Positions 18,528-26,608 of a stretch of DNA of 64,000 nt are shown here, piece after piece. The notes below the pieces were generated by a model that made no database searches, had not been told where the DNA came from, and saw only the letters and a list, made by a program, of their open reading frames with translations. The translations under genes were made by a program, and so were the position numbers. Within the stretch, counting starts at the first letter, position 1; every line of letters begins with the position of its first letter. The DNA is taken from assembly GCF_030167905.1 (NCBI RefSeq), contig NZ_JARGNA010000002.1:310001-374000 (forward strand). Reading direction: 5' to 3'. Source of the stretch: Flavobacterium terrisoli (GTDB taxonomy: Bacteria > Bacteroidota > Bacteroidia > Flavobacteriales > Flavobacteriaceae).

Positions 18528-18797
18528 ATGTACTTAACTAATGAAGTTAAAGCAGAAATCTTCGCTAAACACGGAGGAAAAGCAGAAAACACTGGATCTG
18601 CAGAAGGACAAATCGCTTTGTTCACATTTAGAATCTCTCACTTAACTGAGCACTTGAAAAAAAATCGTCACGATTATAACACTGAGCGCTCGTTAGTTCT
18701 TTTGGTAGGTAAAAGAAGAAGTCTTCTTGACTACTTGAAGAAAAAAGACATCAACAGATATCGTGAGATCATCAAAGAATTAGGTATTAGAAAGTAA
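18528..18797 (+). CDS. rpsO: 30S ribosomal protein S15
   Basis: This 89-residue protein has the full S15 pattern: GSAEGQIALFTFRI, HLKKNRHDYNTERSL and GKRRSLLDYLKKKDINRY. S15 binds 16S rRNA early in assembly of the small-subunit platform. It is followed by its own terminator and then pnp, the order conserved in many bacteria. Confidence 0.98.
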   Translation: MYLTNEVKAEIFAKHGGKAENTGSAEGQIALFTFRISHLTEHLKKNRHDYNTERSLVLLVGKRRSLLDYLKKKDINRYREIIKELGIRK

Positions 18798-18805
18798 TAC
18801 ATAAC

Positions 18806-18836
18806 TAAAGAGGTGCCTACGCGCCTCTTTTTGTTT
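18806..18836 (+). terminator. Terminator after rpsO
   Basis: A 10-bp stem (AAAGAGGTGC with GCGCCTCTTT, one G-T pair) with a CTAC loop is followed by a short T-run. It separates rpsO from pnp. Confidence 0.85.
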
Positions 18837-18936
18837 TAAAAAATAAAAAGAAAAGTTTCGGTTTTTCATTGGGTTACAAACAACTACTACAACAACTACA
18901 ACACAACTAACCTAATTGTTTAAACGAATTAATTTT

Positions 18937-21093
18937 ATGATTCCAAAAGTAACCCAAGAAACAATCGATTTAGGGGATGGAAGAACCATCACAATCGAAA
19001 CAGGTAAATTAGCCAAACAAGCAGACGGTTCTGTTGTTGTTAGATTAGGCGACTGTATGCTTTTAGCAACAGCCGTATCAGCAAGAACATCAAACCCTGG
19101 TGTAGACTTTTTACCATTAACGGTAGATTACCGTGAAAAATTTGCCGCTGCAGGACGTTTTCCGGGTGGTTTTTTCAAAAGAGAAGCCCGTCCGAGTGAC
19201 AGCGAAGTATTAACCATGCGTTTGGTGGACCGTGTTTTACGTCCGTTATTCCCGGATGATTACCACGCCGAAACCCAGGTGATGATTCAGTTGATGTCGC
19301 ATGACGAAAACGTGATGCCAGATGCATTAGCCGGACTAGCTGCCTCAGCTGCCTTGGCTGTATCCGACATTCCTTTCTACAACTTAATTTCTGAAGTACG
19401 TGTGGCACGTATCGACGGAAAATTGGTAATCAATCCAAGCAGAGCGCAATTAGAATTATCAGATATTGATATGATGATTGGTGCTTCTTTGGATTCGGTT
19501 GCGATGGTAGAAGGTGAAATGAAAGAGATCTCAGAGGCTGAAATGGTGGAAGCCATCAAATTTGCACACGAAGCAATCAAAGTTCAAATCAACGCCCAGT
19601 TAAGATTACAGGAAGCTTTTGGTAAAAAAGAAATCCGTACTTATGAAGGTGAAGTGGAAGATGAAGCAGTTTACAAAAAAGTAAAAGCAGCAGCCTATGA
19701 CAAATGTTATGCTATTGCTCAGGAAGCTTCAGGCAAAAGTGAGAGAGGCGAAAAATTCGCAGCAGTAAAAGAAGAGTGTAAAGCTTTGTTTACTGAAGAA
19801 GAATATGCTGAAAACGCTGACTTGGCCGGATTGGTTGGAAAATATTTCTACAAAACCAATAAAGAAGCGGTTCGTAACGTAATCCTTGAAAAAGGGATCC
19901 GTTTGGACGGAAGAAAAACTACTGAAATCAGACCAATCTGGTGTGAAACTGATTATTTACCATCAGTTCACGGTTCGTCTTTATTTACCCGTGGAGAAAC
20001 GCAAGCTTTGGCTACCGTAACTTTGGGAACTTCAAGAGAAGCCAACCAAATTGATTCTCCATCAGAACAAGGTGAAGAAAAATTCTATTTACACTATAAT
20101 TTCCCACCATTCTCAACTGGTGAAGCCAAGCCTTTAAGAGGAACTTCAAGAAGAGAAGTTGGTCACGGAAACTTAGCTCAAAGAGCTTTAAAAAATATGA
20201 TTCCTGCAGATTGTCCTTATACCATCCGTATTGTATCTGAAGTTTTAGAATCTAATGGTTCTTCTTCTATGGCTACTGTTTGTGCCGGTACTATGGCGTT
20301 GATGGATGCCGGAGTTCAAATGGTAAAACCGGTTTCGGGTATTGCTATGGGATTGATTACTGACGGTGAGAAATTTGCGGTTCTTTCAGATATCTTAGGT
20401 GACGAAGATCACTTGGGTGACATGGACTTCAAAGTAACTGGAACAGCAGACGGAATCACCGCTTGTCAGATGGATATCAAAATCGAAGGATTGAGATATG
20501 ACATTATGGAACAAGCCTTAGGTCAGGCACGTGACGGTCGTTTACACATTTTAGGTAAATTGACTGAAACTATTGCTACACCGAGAGCTGACGTTAAGAA
20601 ACACGCTCCGAAAATCATCATGAGAACCATTCCTGGTAACTTCATTGGTGCCTTAATCGGACCTGGTGGAAAAGTGATTCAGGAATTACAAAAAGCTACG
20701 GGAACTACTATCGTTATTAACGAAGTAGACGAACAAGGTGTTGTTGAAATTCTTGGAACTGATCCGGACGGAATTGCAGCAGTATTGGCGAAAATTGATT
20801 CTATCATTTTCAAACCAACTGTTGGTGAAGCTTACGAAGTGAAAGTAATCAAAATGTTAGATTTTGGTGCTGTTGTAGAATATACAGCTGCTCCAGGAAA
20901 TGAGGTTTTATTACACGTTTCTGAATTGGCTTGGGAAAGAACTGAAAACGTTGCCGATGTTGTAAAAATGGGTGATGTGTTTATGGTAAAATACTTAGGT
21001 GTTGACCCTAAAACCAGAAAAGAAAAAGTGTCGAAAAAAGCACTTTTGCCAAGACCTCCAAGAGAAGAGAAAAAAGATGCTCCACAAGGTTAA
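18937..21093 (+). CDS. pnp: Polyribonucleotide nucleotidyltransferase (PNPase)
   Basis: I take the ATG at 18937 ([15 protein letters not shown]), which gives 718 residues. A TTG at 18916 would add seven. The enzyme degrades RNA 3' to 5' by phosphorolysis as a trimer. Two RNase PH-like domains are visible (first with [14 protein letters not shown], second with [19 protein letters not shown]), followed by a KH domain ([20 protein letters not shown]) and an S1 domain (about 615-690). The leader from 18876 is an unusual G-free A/C-rich stretch. Confidence 0.97.
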   Translation: MIPKVTQETIDLGDGRTITIETGKLAKQADGSVVVRLGDCMLLATAVSARTSNPGVDFLPLTVDYREKFAAAGRFPGGFFKREARPSDSEVLTMRLVDRVLRPLFPDDYHAETQVMIQLMSHDENVMPDALAGLAASAALAVSDIPFYNLISEVRVARIDGKLVINPSRAQLELSDIDMMIGASLDSVAMVEGEMKEISEAEMVEAIKFAHEAIKVQINAQLRLQEAFGKKEIRTYEGEVEDEAVYKKVKAAAYDKCYAIAQEASGKSERGEKFAAVKEECKALFTEEEYAENADLAGLVGKYFYKTNKEAVRNVILEKGIRLDGRKTTEIRPIWCETDYLPSVHGSSLFTRGETQALATVTLGTSREANQIDSPSEQGEEKFYLHYNFPPFSTGEAKPLRGTSRREVGHGNLAQRALKNMIPADCPYTIRIVSEVLESNGSSSMATVCAGTMALMDAGVQMVKPVSGIAMGLITDGEKFAVLSDILGDEDHLGDMDFKVTGTADGITACQMDIKIEGLRYDIMEQALGQARDGRLHILGKLTETIATPRADVKKHAPKIIMRTIPGNFIGALIGPGGKVIQELQKATGTTIVINEVDEQGVVEILGTDPDGIAAVLAKIDSIIFKPTVGEAYEVKVIKMLDFGAVVEYTAAPGNEVLLHVSELAWERTENVADVVKMGDVFMVKYLGVDPKTRKEKVSKKALLPRPPREEKKDAPQG

Positions 21094-21115
21094 TCCAATT
21101 TATATTAATTCATAA

Positions 21116-21150
21116 TAAAACCCAACTCTTTACTGAGTTGGGTTTTTTAT
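21116..21150 (+). terminator. Terminator after pnp
   Basis: AACCCAACTC and GAGTTGGGTT form a hairpin followed by T-rich sequence. Its right arm and tail closely resemble those of the terminator at 21955-21991. Confidence 0.88.
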
Positions 21151-21250
21151 TTTTAAATAAACTGAAAAAAATAACATTTAAACGATTTTATTTCGCCAAA
21201 CACAATCATCTGACTAACTTTAAGTTAACTAACCATAAAAATGTATCATT

Positions 21251-21931
21251 ATGAAAAAACTATTTTTAGCCCTAATTTTCAGTTCGTTATTTCTTTCATG
21301 CTCCAGCGATGATTCCTCCGGACCGCCTTTATCTGATACGCCAGATGCAAAAGTCCAATACGACGACAGCAGTTTCGGAATCTACAAAGGTGTTTTTGTC
21401 GGCTCATCAGGAACTGTATTCATTGATGTGTACAACGGCGAAACAGCTACTGCAACACTAACCATCAACGGTTCATCAAAAACGTACACGGCAGCTGAAA
21501 AAGTGGCTGAAGATTTCGACATTGTGGGATTGACATTTACCAATGGAAGCAATTCTTTTGATTTTAGCGTTAACGGTGACGGCTCAAACCCAACGGTAAG
21601 CAACATAAACATCAGCGGACATGCAAATGCCCGAATGGCGATTCTAAAAGAATTCCACAACTCTTTATGCAGATGCTATGTAGGCACTTACAGCGGCGAT
21701 GACTCAGGTGTGCTCAATGTGGTTATTGAAGGAAGTATCGTAGACGGATGGGCAAAATCGGATGAAGGTAACAGCGTCTTTAATTGTGATGGCACCTTTG
21801 GTGGCAGTGCATTATGGGGAACATTTGAAGGTGGCAGCTTTAGTGGACAAATGAATGGCAATACCATAAGCGGTGGTTGGTCAAATGACGCTTCTGAATC
21901 GGGTGGCTGGCAGGCCAAACGAAAACTATAA
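21251..21931 (+). CDS. Hypothetical lipoprotein
   Basis: The 226-residue protein has a lipoprotein signal (MKKLFLALIFSSLFLSC, Cys 17) followed by SSDDSSG. The rest is Gly/Ser/Asn-rich beta structure in two halves. The second half has repeating GTFGGSALWGTFEGGSFSG turns reminiscent of beta-helix or crystallin-like domains. I do not recognise a family. It stands alone between two very similar terminators (21116-21150 and 21955-21991) and has no CGCAACCTT motif, unlike its downstream neighbours. Confidence 0.65.
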   Translation: MKKLFLALIFSSLFLSCSSDDSSGPPLSDTPDAKVQYDDSSFGIYKGVFVGSSGTVFIDVYNGETATATLTINGSSKTYTAAEKVAEDFDIVGLTFTNGSNSFDFSVNGDGSNPTVSNINISGHANARMAILKEFHNSLCRCYVGTYSGDDSGVLNVVIEGSIVDGWAKSDEGNSVFNCDGTFGGSALWGTFEGGSFSGQMNGNTISGGWSNDASESGGWQAKRKL

Positions 21932-21954
21932 CGCTTTAAAAATATAATTTAATA

Positions 21955-21991
21955 GAAAAAACCAATTCATTACTGAGTTGGTTTTTTTATT
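21955..21991 (+). terminator. Terminator after the 21251 lipoprotein gene
   Basis: AAAACCAA(TTC) pairs with GAGTTGGTTTT, followed by a T-run. The TTACTGAGTTGG core and T-rich tail match the pnp terminator. Confidence 0.8.
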
Positions 21992-22003
21992 TTCATCATC
22001 AAC

Positions 22004-22030
22004 GCAACCTTTTCATTTTTTTTAGTCTTC
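22004..22030 (+). promoter_or_regulatory. CGCAACCTT promoter-like motif, copy 1
   Basis: CGCAACCTTTT at 22003-22013 is followed, 15 bp after GCAACC, by GTCTT (22025-22029). The same CGCAACCTT starts copies 2 (22150) and 3 (23040), both in front of genes next to the ECF sigma gene. Here there is no gene downstream, only a hairpin-rich stretch and a terminator. I read it as the -35 and -10 of an ECF-sigma promoter; this is an inference from the three copies. Confidence 0.5.
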
Positions 22031-22034
22031 ATCC

Positions 22035-22136
22035 AGACAGATGATTATAAATCATCTCGTCGGTGAGCCGGAATAATTGTGGTTAATTATAGATAAAGCC
22101 CTGATTCAGTACTTTGAATCAGGGTTTTTGATTTTT
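22035..22136 (+). ncRNA. Candidate small RNA in the ECF block
   Basis: About 95 nt lie between a CGCAACCTT motif and an intrinsic terminator, without an open frame. It holds a 7-bp hairpin GATGATT/AATCATC (22040-22056), a small CGG/CCG hairpin (22061-22070) and an ATAATT/AATTAT hairpin (22072-22090). The terminator follows. No known RNA family is recognised. The promoter, structure and terminator arrangement suggests a transcribed small RNA, but expression is not shown and a decayed gene is an alternative. Confidence 0.4.
22095..22136 (+). terminator. Terminator upstream of the 22202 gene
   Basis: CCCTGATTC and GAATCAGGG (22099-22124) form a 9-bp hairpin followed by TTTTTG and more T. No coding sequence ends nearby, so it must end a non-coding transcript or be a remnant. 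Confidence 0.8.
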
Positions 22137-22150
22137 AACTATCCGGTCGC

Positions 22151-22177
22151 GCAACCTTATTGACTTTCATACACTAT
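22151..22177 (+). promoter_or_regulatory. CGCAACCTT promoter-like motif, copy 2
   Basis: GCAACC (22151-22156), 15 bp, then CACTATT. It is nearly identical to copy 3 over the first 17 bases (GCAACCTTATTGACTTT against GCAACCTTTTTGACATT). The lipoprotein ATG is at 22202. Confidence 0.5.
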
Positions 22178-22201
22178 TAAATATAAACCAAAAAAAATAC
22201 T

Positions 22202-23032
22202 ATGAAAGCTAAAAATCTATTCGTTTTAGGAAGCATCCTAACCTTATTTGCCTCATGTGACAACAGCAGTGACGCTACAGATGATACTACAGAAATGAAT
22301 CTTGCAAAGATTGAAAGTTTCTATACCAACACCGGCAACCCAACTTCCAACAACAGGAAAGTAACTTATTTTGAAAATAATCAGGCCGTTGCCGATTCCA
22401 CATTTGATTATCAAAATCAATTTTTGCGCAGGACTGTAGTTACTACCAACGGACTGACAAAAACGATAAAAGTTTTTACAAATGCAGGTGAATTAGCTGA
22501 ACATCATGAAGAAAACTATGATTCTCAGGGAAGGATTGTCGGAAGACATACTTATGAACCGATTTCGGCCTTATTCTTTACTTATGTCTACAATGTTGAT
22601 GGTACAGTTGACTCAAAACATTACAATGATGAAACTGCCGAAATGGTTACATTCAGAACATTTACCAAAAACACCGCAGGATTGTTATTTAAGGAAAACT
22701 TCAGCGCCTATAGTTTTACCACTGGTCAAATTGAAGATTATGAATACAATGCCAACATCCAGAATCAAAAGCTGGTTTCTGTAAATGAGGCTGGTGTAAC
22801 TACAACTTTTCAGTATTATCCAAATTCAATGCCTGCGAATATGCTAAAATCAGTCAATGAATTGAACAACATAATCATAAAATCAAATGAGCTGAGAAAT
22901 TTGGCTTTCACCGGAAATTATTATTATCAGCAAGACAACAGCATTACAACTTTCAACAATGAGAATTATATAACGCATATAATATCAACCAATAACAATG
23001 TGACCACAGAGAAGTTTTACTATTATGAGTAA
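22202..23032 (+). CDS. Hypothetical lipoprotein in the ECF block
   Basis: This 276-residue protein has a lipoprotein signal (LFVLGSILTLFASC, Cys about 19) followed by an Asp/Ser-rich tether. The body has repeats of the type NQFLRRTVVTTNGLTKTIKV and EENYDSQGRIVGRHTYEP, similar in style to YD/RHS beta repeats. It is preceded by a CGCAACCTT motif and followed, 54 bp on, by another gene with the same motif. This suggests control by the ECF sigma factor encoded downstream. Function unknown. Confidence 0.68.
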   Translation: MKAKNLFVLGSILTLFASCDNSSDATDDTTEMNLAKIESFYTNTGNPTSNNRKVTYFENNQAVADSTFDYQNQFLRRTVVTTNGLTKTIKVFTNAGELAEHHEENYDSQGRIVGRHTYEPISALFFTYVYNVDGTVDSKHYNDETAEMVTFRTFTKNTAGLLFKENFSAYSFTTGQIEDYEYNANIQNQKLVSVNEAGVTTTFQYYPNSMPANMLKSVNELNNIIIKSNELRNLAFTGNYYYQQDNSITTFNNENYITHIISTNNNVTTEKFYYYE

Positions 23033-23040
23033 TCGCTGAC

Positions 23041-23067
23041 GCAACCTTTTTGACATTTAATTACTTT
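23041..23067 (+). promoter_or_regulatory. CGCAACCTT promoter-like motif, copy 3
   Basis: GCAACC (23041-23046), 15 bp, then TACTTTCTATA. It lies directly before the gene that leads into the ECF sigma gene, as expected for an autoregulated sigma-factor operon. Confidence 0.5.
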
Positions 23068-23086
23068 CTATAAAATGCTAATGATT

Positions 23087-24400
23087 ATGAAAAAATTAAA
23101 CCCTTTTTTAAAAATAGTTACACTACTCTTTTTAGCCCTTACCATCAACAGCTGTAAAGACCTTGACGATAATCAAAGTCTGACTGTTCCAAATGCTGAA
23201 GACTTAATTCAGAAAGATGACGAGTTGTTCAATTTGCTGGAACGCATAACCAACGAGGAAGATGACCCTCTGGTAGACATTGTTTGCATTGATTTTATTT
23301 ACCCGTTACACTTGGTTATTTACAATTCAAATCTTGAGCCTGTTGGTTCTGTCACTATCATTGGCGATGATAATTTCAGTGCTTATCTTGGTGTGCTGCC
23401 CGCTGACCAATATTTAAGCATCAGTTATCCCATTTCAACAACGCTTGCAGACGGAACCGAATTTACTGTAAACAACAATACCGAACTGAAATTGGCCATT
23501 GACAGCTGTTCCAGGGAAGATATTATCGCCCAATGCGGTAGTTTATTTCACACTTCAAGTGCAGGAACATTAGTGCCATGTGTTTGGAAAATCCAATATG
23601 ACGCCTTAGGTGACAACAAATATTTAAGCGGTTATTTTGATGTCAATATTGACGGAACCATAAAGTTTTATTACGACAATCAGATGTATATCGGAAGTTG
23701 GTCATTCCTTTTTATCAATGACGAACTTCACATCAACATCAATTTAGAAGGCACATCCCAAATTGCTTTAGATTGGAACATCAATAGAAAAATAATATTC
23801 ACGGGTGATGAAATAACCATTGTAAATCCACCTAAAAACATCAATCTGAAAAAGACCTGCCAAGACATAGAAACTTATGCTATTGGTGACGAAGGTCCGG
23901 CGGGAGGAATTGTATTTTACGACAAAGGTTCTTATAGTGAAGGTTGGCGATATGCTGAAGTAGCACCAGTCGATTTGACTTATTTTGAATGGGGTTGTGC
24001 CAATTCAACGATTGCAAATTCACAAAGCCCAGCTATTGGGAAAGGCTTGTACAATTCCGGAGCGATATTGAATTTTCATGATGCACTGACCGATTTTTAT
24101 ACCAATCCGGTAGTTTGCAGTAATTTAAACAACGGAACGGTGGCCGCCAAACAAACTTTAGGCTATGTGTTAAATGGTAGAAAAGATTGGTTTTTACCTA
24201 CAGAAAATGAATTAGCTTTGCTTTATACCAATTTACACCAACAAAACCTTGGCAATTTTGCCAATACCGTTTATTGGAGTTCAACTGAAAATGATGCGAC
24301 CACAGTCAAAACCATTGATTTTTCAACCGGACTAAGCGTAATGAGTTTAAAAGTACCGACAGCAAACTCTGTCAATGTTAGGTGTATTCGTTATTTTTAA
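23087..24400 (+). CDS. Lipoprotein with C-terminal DUF1566-like domain
   Basis: From the ATG at 23087 the protein has 437 residues. An earlier ATG at 23075 lies almost on the predicted transcription start. The signal MKKLNPFLKIVTLLFLALTI ends in a lipobox (INSC). The middle has an immunoglobulin-like or lipocalin-like beta region (about 180-260). The last 150 residues match the DUF1566 pattern: GPAGGIVFYDKG, DWFLPTENELALLY, VYWSSTEND and VRCIRYF. That domain occurs in surface proteins and is thought to have a C-type-lectin-like fold. The ECF sigma gene follows after 12 bp. Confidence 0.75.
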   Translation: MKKLNPFLKIVTLLFLALTINSCKDLDDNQSLTVPNAEDLIQKDDELFNLLERITNEEDDPLVDIVCIDFIYPLHLVIYNSNLEPVGSVTIIGDDNFSAYLGVLPADQYLSISYPISTTLADGTEFTVNNNTELKLAIDSCSREDIIAQCGSLFHTSSAGTLVPCVWKIQYDALGDNKYLSGYFDVNIDGTIKFYYDNQMYIGSWSFLFINDELHININLEGTSQIALDWNINRKIIFTGDEITIVNPPKNINLKKTCQDIETYAIGDEGPAGGIVFYDKGSYSEGWRYAEVAPVDLTYFEWGCANSTIANSQSPAIGKGLYNSGAILNFHDALTDFYTNPVVCSNLNNGTVAAKQTLGYVLNGRKDWFLPTENELALLYTNLHQQNLGNFANTVYWSSTENDATTVKTIDFSTGLSVMSLKVPTANSVNVRCIRYF

Positions 24401-24412
24401 AAAAACCGTTTT

Positions 24413-24967
24413 TTGAGTTTAGAAGATTTAATAAAGGCCTGCCGAAAGCAAAACAGCAAAGCACAAGAAGAATTATACCACTTGTATAAGAACACTCTTT
24501 TTGTGCTAAGTCTAAAGTATTGCCAAAACGAAGCGGAAGCCGAAGACAATTTGCACAATGCTTTTATTGAAATTTTCACCAACATTAAACAGTATACCGG
24601 CAAAGGTTCCTTTGAAGGCTGGATGAAAAGAATCACCATCAATAAAGCCATCAATAGCTATAAAAAGGCCTATCAGTTAGCACCAATCAAGGAAACAGAT
24701 TTCCCCGATACTGATGTTACTGAAAACGAACTGGATGAATTTTCATTAGATCAAATTCTTTCGCTGATTCAAAACTTACCCAACCAATATAGACTTGTTT
24801 TTAACCTATATGAGTTGGATAACTATTCGCATGCCGAAATAGCCGAAATGCTGAATATAACTGTTGGCACTTCAAAATCAAACTTGCACAGGGCCAAAAT
24901 GATTTTGAAAGAACAGATAAAAAAAAATATATCAGTCCATGATATGAGTATGAAATATGGAAAATAA
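24413..24967 (+). CDS. ECF-family RNA polymerase sigma factor
   Basis: The frame begins at a TTG (24413) and encodes 184 residues. Region 2 is at about 20-90 (LYHLYKNTLFVLSLKYCQN, FIEIFTNIKQYTGKGSFEGW). Region 4 is at about 125-175 (LPNQYRLVFNLYELDNYSHAEIAEML, then GTSKSNLHRAK). This is the usual two-domain ECF layout that recognises -35 and -10 elements. The next gene overlaps its end by 11 bp and likely encodes its membrane-bound partner. The CGCAACCTT motifs upstream are candidate targets. Confidence 0.93.
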   Translation: MSLEDLIKACRKQNSKAQEELYHLYKNTLFVLSLKYCQNEAEAEDNLHNAFIEIFTNIKQYTGKGSFEGWMKRITINKAINSYKKAYQLAPIKETDFPDTDVTENELDEFSLDQILSLIQNLPNQYRLVFNLYELDNYSHAEIAEMLNITVGTSKSNLHRAKMILKEQIKKNISVHDMSMKYGK

Positions 24968-26504
24968 AAAAGATATCGGAAAAGCCATTAGCGACAAGCT
25001 GAGTTCCCTGGACAAGACGCCAAGGGAAAACGTTTGGAGTGGCATCAGTTACGAACTTCAAAAGAAGAAAAAACGAAGATTTGCTTTCTTTTTCTTTTGG
25101 ACAAAAGCCATCGGGTTGCTTCTTATCGGAGCGATTGCCGCTTGGTATGTTTATGATCAAAATGGTGGATTTGATTCGGCTTTGCCAAATAATTCTAAGG
25201 AATCAATTATCGTTAATGGTAATGACGGATATACAAACACGGAGAAATCAGGCGACGGAAATACAAACACAACCAATGCTGCTGAAGGAAATACTGAAAC
25301 CGATGGTCACAAATTAGGCGCTGACAATAATACTGTTGCGGACAGCGAAAATGCCATTGACAACAAAAATAGCAATCGCACAAAAAATAATGCCGGTAAA
25401 GAAAGCAATAACACAAAATACAATTCTGTAAACGGTAAAAACAAAAAAACGAATGCCAAAGCCGGCAAAAGCAATAATTCGAAATCCAATTATTCAAAAG
25501 CAACAAAAAACACCCAAGGCACAAAAAACAAAGGCAAATTGAGCAAAGCTAAAGCCAATCAATTGGCTAAAGCCGGCACTAAAAAATCGGCCAAAAATGG
25601 CCAAAAACAATCTAAAGCGGAAACAGATCTTTCAAGCCTAAAGGAAACCAAAACAACTACGGATAACACAACCCTTTTTGACCCAACCTCATTACAAAAC
25701 AATGCTTCGGCAGATAAAACCGCAGAAATCAACAGCAAAAAAACCGATTCGCTTGTTGCCTCCAAAAAAGAAAATAAGAAAAAAACGCTGAAACCCGAAG
25801 AAAAAAAAGAGAAAGACAGCACTAAAACTGATCCTGGTTTTACCAAATTTTATGTAGATACCTTTGTATCACCAACGCATTATGGCTATTTTTCCAATTT
25901 CTCAACTTTAGACAAAGATTTGAATGCCAATGCCACCTCAACGGATATTGAAATGAATTATGGTTTCGGATTGAGTTACCAATTGACCGAAAAAGTGCTT
26001 ATCCGTATTGGTTACAGTAGAATAAAACTGAACTATACCACCAAAGACGCCATAATAGATACGGCGAATTATAGCGGCATTAAGTACAAGCCCGGAATCA
26101 ACAACCAATCTATCCTTGCTGCTTCAAACGGCGCGGAAACGATGGACATTACACAGAATATAACCTATACCGAAATCCCGTTGGAAATGAGATACCGCTT
26201 TCTTGACAAAAAATTTGGGATGCATGCCATTGTTGGATTTAGCTTTGTTATTCGCAACGATGATACAGTAACCATTAAAACCGATAACGGATATACCCAG
26301 AACATTGGTAGAACCAAAGGCCTGTTAGAGACTTCAGTTTCAACCAATATAGGTTTTGGTGTCGATTATAAAATTTTCAATAAAACAACATTTTTCCTGG
26401 AACCAACGCTGAATTATCAAGCGATTTCATTTGAAAAAAGTGATTACAAGCCTTACTATTTTGGCCTGCATATCGGCTTCAGATATGCTTTAATAGATAA
26501 ATAA
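24957..26504 (+). CDS. Membrane-anchored beta-barrel protein, probable anti-sigma partner
   Basis: This 515-residue protein combines several parts. It has a short cytoplasmic N-terminus (1-40, with DKTPRENVWSGISYEL), one membrane helix (about 43-66) and a 225-residue Asn/Lys/Thr-rich low-complexity linker. The last 215 residues are rich in beta strands and end in an aromatic (YFGLHIGFRYALIDK), like small outer-membrane barrels. Overlap with the sigma gene suggests it controls that factor. The layout could span from inner membrane to outer membrane. Similar sigma-plus-barrel pairs are common in Bacteroidota, but I know no described mechanism. Its anti-sigma role is inferred. Confidence 0.7.
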   Translation: MENKKDIGKAISDKLSSLDKTPRENVWSGISYELQKKKKRRFAFFFFWTKAIGLLLIGAIAAWYVYDQNGGFDSALPNNSKESIIVNGNDGYTNTEKSGDGNTNTTNAAEGNTETDGHKLGADNNTVADSENAIDNKNSNRTKNNAGKESNNTKYNSVNGKNKKTNAKAGKSNNSKSNYSKATKNTQGTKNKGKLSKAKANQLAKAGTKKSAKNGQKQSKAETDLSSLKETKTTTDNTTLFDPTSLQNNASADKTAEINSKKTDSLVASKKENKKKTLKPEEKKEKDSTKTDPGFTKFYVDTFVSPTHYGYFSNFSTLDKDLNANATSTDIEMNYGFGLSYQLTEKVLIRIGYSRIKLNYTTKDAIIDTANYSGIKYKPGINNQSILAASNGAETMDITQNITYTEIPLEMRYRFLDKKFGMHAIVGFSFVIRNDDTVTIKTDNGYTQNIGRTKGLLETSVSTNIGFGVDYKIFNKTTFFLEPTLNYQAISFEKSDYKPYYFGLHIGFRYALIDK

Positions 26505-26524
26505 ATTGAAGTTAGTTGAAAGAT

Positions 26525-26559
26525 AAAACCCCGATTCTCTTTTTGAATCGGGGTTTTTG
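26525..26559 (+). terminator. Terminator of the ECF block
   Basis: ACCCCGATTC and GAATCGGGGT form a hairpin followed by TTTTTG. It closely resembles the terminator at 22095-22136 (shared GAATCrGGGTTTTTGATTT). Confidence 0.88.
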
Positions 26560-26608
26560 ATTTGCATCTGATTAAATAGTTATATTTGATTTACTCAAAA
26601 CAGTACTT

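Noticed and set aside
18876..18915. Possible CRISPR-like or tandem repeat before pnp
   Set aside because: The ACAAC/CTAC words are irregular and short, with no spacers or cas genes. It is only an A/C-rich leader.
21932..22201. Known structural RNA (SRP, 6S, RNase P) in the ECF block gap
   Set aside because: The gap is too short and lacks the conserved motifs of these RNAs; only an unknown small RNA remains possible.
25213..25846. Minus-strand open frames opposite the Asn/Lys-rich linker
   Set aside because: They are shadows of low-complexity coding sequence, rich in Leu/Phe/Cys, with no start signals.
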